Of a DNA stretch of 64,000 nt, positions 56,929 through 64,000 are shown one piece after another. Both the position numbers and the translations under genes were made by a program. The first letter of the stretch is position 1, and each line of letters starts with the position of its first letter. The notes under the pieces are model-generated. The model did no database searches and was not told where the DNA came from. It saw only the letters and a list, made by a program, of their open reading frames with translations. This DNA is from Mycobacterium mantenii (lineage in GTDB: Bacteria > Actinomycetota > Actinomycetes > Mycobacteriales > Mycobacteriaceae). Location of the stretch: NCBI RefSeq assembly GCF_010731775.1, contig NZ_AP022590.1:3906001-3970000 (forward strand), given 5' to 3'.

Positions 56929-57090
56929 ATGGAACCCCGAGAAACCGCCAGCATCAACAACATTCGCACCGCGATTCGGCAGTTGTCGGTCCGTGCCCAG
57001 CTGGCGAACAAGGAAGGCCGGCACAGCGACGCCGCCGAACTCGAAAGCCGCATCCAGGGCTTTCGGGAAGAGCTGAGCCACCGCCCCTAG
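56929..57090 (+). CDS. small 53-residue helical protein
   Basis: ATG 56929 has GGAAAGG 6 bp ahead. The product MEPRETASINNIRTAIRQLS then a charged coiled-coil-like helix (VRAQLANKEGRHSDAAELESRIQG) and tail FREELSHRP. Codon use is typical of the genome. It lies between sdhB and the convergent flavin reductase. Function unknown; too short for firm support. Confidence 0.55.
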   Translation: MEPRETASINNIRTAIRQLSVRAQLANKEGRHSDAAELESRIQGFREELSHRP

Positions 57091-57114
57091 CCGGTCAACG
57101 GCCGGGCGCGGCGA

Positions 57115-57618
<504 letters not shown>

Positions 57619-57686
57619 CTAGAGCCGGAGACGGGATTTATCGGAAACGACCCTACCCGCCGCGCGCCGTCCGGGCGCGGCCACCC

Positions 57687-58730
57687 TTACCCGCTTTCTA
57701 AGCGTCCTGCCGAATATCCGTGCGCCGCGGCCACATCCGGGTGGGCCCGCAGTCTGCTCTTCCAGGCATTGCGCCCGTAGACCGAAAACATGGGGTCGGC
57801 GCGATCGTGCGACGGCGTCCAGTGTTTGTCGGCCCGCACCGCGAGTGCGTCGGGCAGCGACAGCACCGGTATCTGCGCATCGAGGCGCGGGTTGAAGAAA
57901 TAAGGCACCGAGATGCGGCCGCCCGCCACCCCCTGCAGGTTGACCCGGTGTTCGGTGGCCCGCAGGTACCCGCGCGTCGCGACCTCCAGCAGTTCACCGA
58001 TGTTGACGATGAACGCCCCCTCGCGCGGCGGAACGTCGATCCAGCCGTCGTCGGACTGGACGTCTCCGGCGGGGCGCACCTGCAGACCCGCGCTGCCCGG
58101 CTCGGCCAGCAACACCGTCAGCACCCCGGAGTCGCGGTGCGCGCCCACGCCCTGCGTGCCGGCCGCGCGGCCCGGGTACCGGATGATTTTGATCAACGTG
58201 GCCGGCGCTTCGGCGAACGCGGCGTCGAACACGTCGGGCGGACTGCCCAGCGCGGCCGCCCAATGCCGCAGCAGGGTGCGGGCCACCACGGACAGCGCGG
58301 CGTCCCACTCCTCGAGGATCCCGGGCAGGTCCGGCAGCGCGGCCGGCCATTGATTGGGACCCTGCAGCCAGCGATAGTCGGACTTGTCCAGCCCCCCGAT
58401 CGGCGGGCGTTCCGGCCCGATGTCGATCTGCTCGCGCCAATCCACCTCGCCGCGGGTCAACTCGCCACCGAGCCGGGTGTAGCCGCGGAAATGGGGGCTG
58501 CGCACCATCGCGACGGCGTCCTTGCCCGATTGCGGCAGATCGAAGAGCCGGCGCGCCGCGTCCAGCACCCGCGTCACCAAGTCCGGCGGTACGCCGTGGC
58601 CCGTCAGATAGAAGAAGCCGACCTCGTGACCGGCCGCGCGCAGCGCCTTGCGCAGGCGGCCCGGATCGGCCCGCAGGTCCACTACCGGCATCTCGAAGGG
58701 CAGCGCAGTGACGCCCCACACATCGGTCAT
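57687..58730 (-). CDS. 2-oxoglutarate/Fe(II) oxygenase, isopenicillin N synthase family
   Basis: 347 residues. N-terminal DIOX_N-like VGFFYLTGHGVPPDLVTRVLDAARRLFDLP; the iron site HRDSG (HxD, near residue 198) and a distal His in RATEHRVNL (about 258); 2OG-binding R-x-S in GGRISVPYFFNP. Length fits the family. Substrate unknown: related enzymes hydroxylate or ring-close small molecules. I recall no counterpart between Rv0245 and fadE5 in M. tuberculosis, so probably an insertion or retained accessory gene. Confidence 0.8.
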   Translation of the reverse strand: MTDVWGVTALPFEMPVVDLRADPGRLRKALRAAGHEVGFFYLTGHGVPPDLVTRVLDAARRLFDLPQSGKDAVAMVRSPHFRGYTRLGGELTRGEVDWREQIDIGPERPPIGGLDKSDYRWLQGPNQWPAALPDLPGILEEWDAALSVVARTLLRHWAAALGSPPDVFDAAFAEAPATLIKIIRYPGRAAGTQGVGAHRDSGVLTVLLAEPGSAGLQVRPAGDVQSDDGWIDVPPREGAFIVNIGELLEVATRGYLRATEHRVNLQGVAGGRISVPYFFNPRLDAQIPVLSLPDALAVRADKHWTPSHDRADPMFSVYGRNAWKSRLRAHPDVAAAHGYSAGRLESG

Positions 58731-58784
58731 AGGCGCGTCATCGCCGCAGGTAAATCGAGTTTCAACAGCACGACCTGCAGCTTC

Positions 58785-58796
58785 CCAACCGGTTGG
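58785..58796. promoter_or_regulatory. perfect 12-bp palindrome CCAACCGGTTGG
   Basis: It lies 55 bp before the 2OG-oxygenase start and 135 bp before fadE5, in the divergent gap. Resembles TetR-type operators such as the repeat before fadE6 (AACC-GGTT elements). Regulator unknown. Confidence 0.45.
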
Positions 58797-58864
58797 TTAA
58801 TTAGGCAATGGAATCTAGCTCACATTCCCTTGCATACCACTGACGCGAGCGATATTTTAGCGGT

Positions 58865-58880
58865 GTTACTGGTGGGTAAC
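58865..58880. promoter_or_regulatory. inverted repeat before fadE5 (TTACT-N4-GGTAA)
   Basis: GTTACT-GGTG-GGTAAC, arms match at 5 of 6, 50 bp before the fadE5 GTG. It closely resembles CTTACT-CTGC-AGTAAG before fabG4. Next to it TGGGTA (58873-58878) and TACCCA (58891-58896) form another repeat. Suggests a shared regulator. Confidence 0.5.
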
Positions 58881-58930
58881 TTAGACCTAGTACCCAACCA
58901 CAAGTGGCATTCTCAACGAGGAGGACCGTA

Positions 58931-60766
58931 GTGAGCCACTACAAGAGCAACGTCCGCGACCAGGTGTTCAACCTGTTCGAGGTTCTGGGCGTTGACAAGG
59001 CAATGGGCCAAGGCGATTACAGCGATCTGGACGCCGACACCGCCCGCGAAATGTTGAACGAGATCAGCCGCCTGGCCGAAGGCCCGATCGCGGACTCGTT
59101 TGTCGAGGGCGACCGCAACCCACCGGTCTTCGACCCGAAGACGCACTCGGTGACGCTGCCCGAATCTTTCAAGAAGTCAGTCCACGCCGTCATCGAGGCC
59201 GGGTGGGACAAGGTCGGCATCGACGACGCCCTCGGCGGTGTCGCGATGCCGAAGTCGCTGCTGTGGGCGCTGCACGAGCACATCCTGGGTGCCAACCCGG
59301 CCGTGTGGATGTACGCCGGTGGCGCGGGCTTCGCCAACATCCTGTACCACCTCGGCACCGAGGAGCAGAAGAAGTGGGCCGTGCTGGCCGCTGAGCGCGG
59401 TTGGGGTTCGACCATGGTGCTCACCGAGCCGGACGCCGGCTCCGACGTGGGCGCCGGGCGGACCAAGGCCGTCCAGCAGGAGGACGGTTCCTGGCACATC
59501 GACGGTGTGAAGCGGTTCATCACCTCCGCCGACTCCGGCGATCTGTTCGAGAACATCTTCCACCTGGTGCTGGCGCGCCCCGAGGGTGCCGGACCGGGCA
59601 CCAAGGGCCTGTCGCTGTTCTTCGTGCCCAAGTTCCTGTTCGACTTCGAGACCGGTGAGCTGGGCGAGCGCAACGGCGTCTTCGTCACCAACGTCGAGCA
59701 CAAGATGGGCCTGAAGGTGTCGGCGACGTGTGAGCTGAGCTTCGGCCAGCACGACGTTCCCGCCAAGGGCTGGCTGGTCGGCGAGGTGCACAACGGCATC
59801 GCGCAGATGTTCGAGGTCATCGAGCAGGCCCGCATGATGGTCGGTACCAAGGCCATCGCGACCCTGTCGACGGGTTACCTGAACGCGCTTGAGTACGCGA
59901 AGTCTCGCGTCCAGGGCGCCGACATGACCCAGATGACCGACAAGACCGCACCGCGGGTGACCATCACGCACCACCCGGACGTGCGCCGCTCGCTGATGAC
60001 CCAGAAGGCCTACGCCGAGGGTCTGCGCGCGCTGTACCTATTCACGTCGACCTATCAGGACTCGGCGGTCGCCGAGGCGCTGCACGGTGTGGACGCCGAC
60101 CTGGCGGTCAAGGTCAACGACCTGATGCTGCCGGTGGTCAAGGGTGTGGGCTCGGAGCAGGCGTACGCCAAGCTCACCGAGAGCCTGCAGACCTTCGGTG
60201 GGTCCGGCTTCCTGCAGGACTACCCGATCGAGCAGTACATCCGCGACGCCAAGATCGACTCGCTCTACGAGGGCACCACCGCCATCCAGGCGCAGGACTT
60301 CTTCTTCCGCAAGATCGTCCGCGACAAGGGCGTGGCGCTGGCTCACGTGTCCGAGCAGATCCAGAAGTTCGTCGACAGCGAGTCCGGCAACGGCCGCCTG
60401 AAGACCGAGCGGGAGCTGCTGGCCAAGGCCCTGACCGACGTCCAGGCGATGGCGGCCACCCTGACCGGCTACCTGATGGCGGCGCAGGAGGACGTGACCA
60501 GCCTGTACAAGGTGGGCCTGGGTTCGGTGCGCTTCCTGATGAGCGTCGGTGACCTTGTCATCGGCTGGTTGTTGCAGCGTCAGGCGGCGGTGGCCGTGGC
60601 GGCGCTGGACGCCGGCGCCAGCGGCGAGGAGCGGTCCTTCTACGAGGGCAAGGTCGCGGTGGCGTCGTTCTTCGCGAAGAACTTCCTGCCGCTGTTGGCC
60701 AGCACCCGCGAGGTGATCGAGACGCTGGACAACGACATCATGGAGCTCGACGAGGCCGCCTTCTAG
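58931..60766 (+). CDS. fadE5: acyl-CoA dehydrogenase FadE5
   Basis: 611 residues from GTG 58931 (GAGGAGG 6 bp ahead), exactly the M. tuberculosis length. Domain order is N-terminal helical ACDH_N, middle FAD domain ([31 protein letters not shown]), C-terminal helical ([16 protein letters not shown], catalytic Glu area) and a tail of about 130 residues typical of the broad-chain FadE5 type. Catalyses the first beta-oxidation step on long and medium acyl-CoA. Followed by tandem terminators. Confidence 0.95.
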   Translation: MSHYKSNVRDQVFNLFEVLGVDKAMGQGDYSDLDADTAREMLNEISRLAEGPIADSFVEGDRNPPVFDPKTHSVTLPESFKKSVHAVIEAGWDKVGIDDALGGVAMPKSLLWALHEHILGANPAVWMYAGGAGFANILYHLGTEEQKKWAVLAAERGWGSTMVLTEPDAGSDVGAGRTKAVQQEDGSWHIDGVKRFITSADSGDLFENIFHLVLARPEGAGPGTKGLSLFFVPKFLFDFETGELGERNGVFVTNVEHKMGLKVSATCELSFGQHDVPAKGWLVGEVHNGIAQMFEVIEQARMMVGTKAIATLSTGYLNALEYAKSRVQGADMTQMTDKTAPRVTITHHPDVRRSLMTQKAYAEGLRALYLFTSTYQDSAVAEALHGVDADLAVKVNDLMLPVVKGVGSEQAYAKLTESLQTFGGSGFLQDYPIEQYIRDAKIDSLYEGTTAIQAQDFFFRKIVRDKGVALAHVSEQIQKFVDSESGNGRLKTERELLAKALTDVQAMAATLTGYLMAAQEDVTSLYKVGLGSVRFLMSVGDLVIGWLLQRQAAVAVAALDAGASGEERSFYEGKVAVASFFAKNFLPLLASTREVIETLDNDIMELDEAAF

Positions 60767-60786
60767 GCCAGCTGGAACGGCATGAC

Positions 60787-60820
60787 AAATCCCCCGCTTC
60801 GCGCGCGAAGCGGGGGATTT
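60787..60820. terminator. perfect hairpin after fadE5
   Basis: A 34-bp perfect inverted repeat, AAATCCCCCGCTTCGCG and its exact complement, no loop base left over. It works in either direction and ends in ATTT, 20 bp after the fadE5 stop. A bidirectional intrinsic terminator. Confidence 0.85.
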
Positions 60821-60860
60821 GTGCGTTAGGTCAGTACGAGCGATAGGCCGGCTGGAGAGC

Positions 60861-60906
60861 AAAAAAGGCCGCCGCTGGATCCCCTCACTCCAGCGGCGGC
60901 CCTTTT
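60861..60906. terminator. second hairpin, A/T flanked, between fadE5 and fadA2
   Basis: AAAAGGCCGCCGCTGGA pairs with TCCAGCGGCGGCCCTTTT around an 8-9 base loop. A tract on one side and T tract on the other make it a classic bidirectional terminator. It lies 190 bp after the fadA2 stop, downstream of that gene. Confidence 0.85.
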
Positions 60907-61095
60907 CGTACGCCAGTCCGCGGAACGGACGGGCGGTCGCATTCGGGGGATGCCCCGTATTGCCGTCGGGGTCGGGGGGTCAGACCACAACACGGGGTCA
61001 TCCGGTGAGACGAATACCCGCACCCCGATTTGGCTAACCGGATGTGACTCAACTCATCGAGCGTCGAGCCTGCCGGGCTTCGCGCCGAGGAGGCG

Positions 61096-62430
61096 TCAGG
61101 CCTCCAGGATCGCGGCGACGCCCTGGCCGCCGGCCGCGCAGATCGAGACCAGGGCGCGCACGGTGCCGCCGCCCTTCTGCTCGGCCTTGCGCTGGGCGAG
61201 CTGCTTGGCCGCCTGGGCCAGGATCCGCCCCCCGGTGGCCGCGAACGGGTGGCCGGCGGCCAGCGAGGATCCGTTGACGTTGAGCTTGGACCGATCGATC
61301 GAGCCCAGCGCGGCGTCCAGGCCCAGCCGCTCCTTGCAGTACTCCTCGGACTCCCACGCCTGCAGGTGGCACAGCACCACCGACGCGAACGCCTCGTGGA
61401 TCTCGTAGAAGTCGAAGTCCTGCAGGCTCAGGCCGTTGCGGGCCAGCAGCCGCGGCACCGCGTAGGTGGGCGCCATGAGCAGGCCGTCGCGTCCGTTGAC
61501 GTAGTCGACCGCCGCGGTCTCCGAATCCACGAAGTAGGCCAGCGGGGTCAACGAGTGCGCGGCCGCCCACTCGTCGGTGGCCAGCAGCGCCACCGATGCG
61601 CCGTCGGTCAGCGGGGTCGAGTTGCCGGCCGTCATCGTCGCGTCGCCGGCCTTCACGCCGAACACCGGACGCAGCTTGGCCAGCTTCTCCGCCGACGAGT
61701 CTGCGCGCAGGTTGTCGTCGCGATACAGCCCCAGAAACGGGGTGACCAGATCGTCGAAGAAGCCGCGATCGTAGGCAGCAGCCATGTTGCGGTGGCTGGC
61801 GGCGGCCAGCTCGTCCTGGGCGACGCGGGCGATCCCCATCTTCTTGGCGGTGAGCGCCTGGTGCTCCCCCATTGACAGCCCGGTGCGGGGTTCGCTGTTG
61901 ACCGGGATCTCGACGCCCAGGGTGGCGGGCAGCGTACCCACCAGCTTCAGCCGCTGCACGTTCGACTTGGCCCGGCGCAGCTTGAGCAGCGTGCGGCGCA
62001 GGTTGTCGCCCAGACCAATGGGGGCGTCGGAGGTGGTGTCCACGCCGCCGGCGGCGGCCACCTCGTAGCGGCCCGCCGCGATGCCCTCGGCGGCGGCGAC
62101 GGCCGCCTGCAGCCCGGTCCCGCAGGCCTGCTGTAGATCGAACGCGGGGGTGTACGACGACAGCTGCGAGCCCAGCACACACTCGCGTGTCAGGTTGAAG
62201 TCCCGGCTGTGCTTGAGCACGGCGCCGCCGACCACGACGCCCAGCCGTTCGCCCACCAGCCCGAAGCGATCCACCAGCCCACCCAGTGCGGCGGTGAACA
62301 TGTCCTGGTTGGACGCCTCCGCGTAGGCACCGTCCGACCGAGCGAACGGGATGCGGTTGCCGCCCAGGACGGCCACCCGTCGCCGCTCGGAACTGCGCTG
62401 CTTGCTTGCCTCGGAACTTGCAGGGGCCAC
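61096..62430 (-). CDS. fadA2: acetyl-CoA acyltransferase (thiolase) FadA2
   Basis: 444 residues. Catalytic Cys in LQQACGTGLQAA (about residue 100), His in YEIHEAFASV, and the C-terminal active Cys in SICAAGGQGVAAILEA. N-terminal RRVAVLGGNRIPFARSDGAY is standard. Cleaves 3-ketoacyl-CoA to acetyl-CoA. Divergent from fabG4 across 152 bp that holds an inverted repeat. Confidence 0.94.
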   Translation of the reverse strand: MAPASSEASKQRSSERRRVAVLGGNRIPFARSDGAYAEASNQDMFTAALGGLVDRFGLVGERLGVVVGGAVLKHSRDFNLTRECVLGSQLSSYTPAFDLQQACGTGLQAAVAAAEGIAAGRYEVAAAGGVDTTSDAPIGLGDNLRRTLLKLRRAKSNVQRLKLVGTLPATLGVEIPVNSEPRTGLSMGEHQALTAKKMGIARVAQDELAAASHRNMAAAYDRGFFDDLVTPFLGLYRDDNLRADSSAEKLAKLRPVFGVKAGDATMTAGNSTPLTDGASVALLATDEWAAAHSLTPLAYFVDSETAAVDYVNGRDGLLMAPTYAVPRLLARNGLSLQDFDFYEIHEAFASVVLCHLQAWESEEYCKERLGLDAALGSIDRSKLNVNGSSLAAGHPFAATGGRILAQAAKQLAQRKAEQKGGGTVRALVSICAAGGQGVAAILEA

Positions 62431-62500
62431 TATTCATCTCCGTGCTTGTGCGGTCTATCGGTTTGGGAACCGCCCGTCTGGGGCCATACTACCCACTGTT

Positions 62501-62516
62501 CTTACTCTGCAGTAAG
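62501..62516. promoter_or_regulatory. inverted repeat between fadA2 and fabG4
   Basis: CTTACT-CTGC-AGTAAG, perfect 6-bp arms, in the divergent gap. Its TTACT-N4-RGTAA core is shared with the fadE5 site, so one dimeric repressor may serve both. Confidence 0.55.
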
Positions 62517-62582
62517 TTCGTCCTCGATACGGTTGTGCTGTAGGCATCCCCCGACTTCGTAAGAACATGGAAGGTAGCTCCG

Positions 62583-63947
62583 GTGGCTCCCAAGGCTTCG
62601 TCCGATCTGTTCTCTCAGATCGTCAATTCCGGTCCTGGATCGTTTCTCGCCAAGCAGCTCGGCGTTCCCCAACCCGAGACGCTGCGCCGCTACCGGGCCG
62701 GTGAACCGCCACTGGCCGGGGCCCTGCTGATCGGCGGGGAGGGCAGGGTCGTCGAACCGCTGCGCGCGGCACTGGACGCCGACTACGACCTGGTGGGCAA
62801 CAACCTGGGCGGTCGGTGGGCCGACAAGTTCGGCGGCCTGGTGTTCGATGCCACCGGCATCAACACACCGGAGGGACTCAAGGGGTTGTACGAGTTCTTC
62901 ACCCCGCTGCTGCGCAATCTGGGCCATTGCGCGCGGGTGGCGGTGGTCGGCACCACGCCCGACGCGGCCGCCAGCCCGCACGAGCGGATCGCACAGCGCG
63001 CGCTGGAGGGCTTCACCCGTTCGCTGGGCAAGGAGCTGCGCAACGGCACCACGGTGGCGCTGGTGTACCTGTCGCCGGACGCCAAACCCGCTGCGACGGG
63101 CCTGGAATCGACGATGCGGTTCATTCTGTCGGCCAAGTCCGCCTACGTCGACGGCCAGGTCTTCTACGTTGGGGAGGCGGACTCCACGCCCCCGGCCGAC
63201 TGGGACCGCCCGCTGGACGGCAAGGTCGCCATCGTGACCGGCGCGGCCCGGGGAATCGGTGCGACGATCGCCGACGTGTTCGCCCGCGACGGCGCACGCG
63301 TGGTCGCGATCGACGTCGAATCGGCCGCCGAGGCGCTGGCCGAGACGGCCAGCCGGGTCGGCGGCACCCCGCTGTGGCTCGACGTCACCGCCCCCGACGC
63401 CGTCGACAAGGTCACCGAACACCTGCGCGAGCACCACGGCGGGCGCGCCGACGTCCTGGTCAACAACGCCGGCATCACCCGCGACAAGCTGTTGGCCAAC
63501 ATGGACGACGCCCGCTGGGACGCCGTCCTGGCCGTCAATCTGCTTGCCCCCCTTCGCGTTACCGAAGGGCTGGTAGGCAACGGCACGCTCGGCGAAGGCG
63601 GCCGGGTGATCGGCCTGTCGTCCATGGCCGGCATCGCCGGCAACCGCGGCCAGACCAACTACGCGACGACCAAGGCCGGGATGATCGGCCTTACCCAGGC
63701 GCTGGCCCCGGAGCTCTACGACAAGGGCATCACGATCAACGCCGTCGCACCGGGGTTCATCGAAACCCAGATGACGGCCGCCATTCCGCTGGCCACCCGC
63801 GAGGTCGGCCGTCGGATGAACTCGTTGCTGCAGGGCGGCCAGCCGGTCGATGTCGCGGAGACCATCGCCTACTTCGCCAGCCCGGCGTCAAATGCGGTGA
63901 CGGGTAACGTCATTCGCGTCTGCGGCCAGGCCATGTTGGGCGCCTAG
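62583..63947 (+). CDS. fabG4: 3-oxoacyl-reductase FabG4
   Basis: 454 residues, the long high-molecular-weight FabG. The C-terminal SDR domain has the nucleotide motif TGAARGIGA (about residue 219), catalytic Ser in [10 protein letters not shown] and Tyr-x-x-x-Lys in NYATTKAG, then [12 protein letters not shown]. The N-terminal ~200 residues form a flavodoxin-like domain that lost activity. Reduces 3-ketoacyl-CoA using NADH. GTG start with GGAAGG upstream. Precedes htdX. Confidence 0.95.
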   Translation: MAPKASSDLFSQIVNSGPGSFLAKQLGVPQPETLRRYRAGEPPLAGALLIGGEGRVVEPLRAALDADYDLVGNNLGGRWADKFGGLVFDATGINTPEGLKGLYEFFTPLLRNLGHCARVAVVGTTPDAAASPHERIAQRALEGFTRSLGKELRNGTTVALVYLSPDAKPAATGLESTMRFILSAKSAYVDGQVFYVGEADSTPPADWDRPLDGKVAIVTGAARGIGATIADVFARDGARVVAIDVESAAEALAETASRVGGTPLWLDVTAPDAVDKVTEHLREHHGGRADVLVNNAGITRDKLLANMDDARWDAVLAVNLLAPLRVTEGLVGNGTLGEGGRVIGLSSMAGIAGNRGQTNYATTKAGMIGLTQALAPELYDKGITINAVAPGFIETQMTAAIPLATREVGRRMNSLLQGGQPVDVAETIAYFASPASNAVTGNVIRVCGQAMLGA

Positions 63948-63972
63948 CAAAGAGGCTGTCGAGGAGAACGCC

Positions 63973-64000
63973 ATGAACCAGCCAAGCGGCCTGAAAAACA
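63973..64000 (+). CDS. htdX: start of HtdX-like (R)-3-hydroxyacyl dehydratase (partial)
   Basis: Only nine codons are visible: MNQPSGLKN, behind GAGGAG. In M. tuberculosis fabG4 is followed by htdX (Rv0241c), so this call rests on gene order rather than on sequence. Confidence 0.5.

Overview
This window is chromosomal DNA from a Mycobacterium, most likely a slow-growing non-tuberculous species. The evidence is high GC, a complete ESX-3 type VII secretion locus, PE/PPE genes, and gene order that follows (inverted) the M. tuberculosis H37Rv stretch from about Rv0293c down to Rv0241c. Gene-by-gene correspondences come from remembered family and order knowledge, not from a search. Species cannot be fixed from sequence alone.

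Region 1 (1-15.8 kb): the end of an alpha/beta hydrolase, then the ESX-3 operon on the minus strand in transcription order eccA3-eccB3-eccC3-PE5-PPE4-esxG-esxH-espG3-eccD3-mycP3-eccE3. Several junctions overlap as ATGA. The 423-bp leader before eccA3 carries two IdeR-like boxes and a Zur-like palindrome, so the locus should respond to both iron and zinc.

Region 2 (15.8-24.1 kb): an accessory zinc island. It has two PPE-PPW genes (PPE3-like), a SAM methyltransferase, a JmjC/cupin oxygenase, a small Cys-rich protein, a frameshifted remnant of the zinc-independent ribosomal protein L31 (rpmE2), and a coupled permease/TIGR03943 pair. A second Zur-like box lies 44 bp before the distal PPE gene. 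It could drive PPE, permease and TIGR03943 together.

Region 3 (24.1-37.5 kb): lipid and detoxification genes. They are an MpaB/DUF2236 oxygenase with a divergent TetR, an inserted pair of acyltransferases (PapA type and WS/DGAT-like), a membrane protein, a VOC dioxygenase with a divergent TetR, a hydrolase, fadE6, a Gly/Trp-rich secreted peptide, a small RHH-like protein, and fadD2.

Region 4 (37.5-52 kb): a LigD-type polymerase domain protein, two NarK-type transporters, a TetR, a FecB2-like lipoprotein, 5-oxoprolinase subunits B and C, then a nitrate/nitrite module. That module is narK3, a HemD-winged-helix fusion of the NnaR type, a CbiX-like chelatase and nirBD, and it joins nitrite reduction to siroheme supply and regulation. 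An hsp20 gene is divergent from nirB.

Region 5 (52-64 kb): a PEP mutase-like enzyme, a small conserved protein, a succinate dehydrogenase operon, a flavin reductase, a 2OG-Fe(II) oxygenase, and the beta-oxidation/FAS-II-like set fadE5, fadA2, fabG4 and the start of htdX. A shared inverted repeat lies before fadE5 and between fadA2 and fabG4. Two strong hairpins separate fadE5 from fadA2. I saw no rRNA, tRNA, CRISPR array or insertion sequence.
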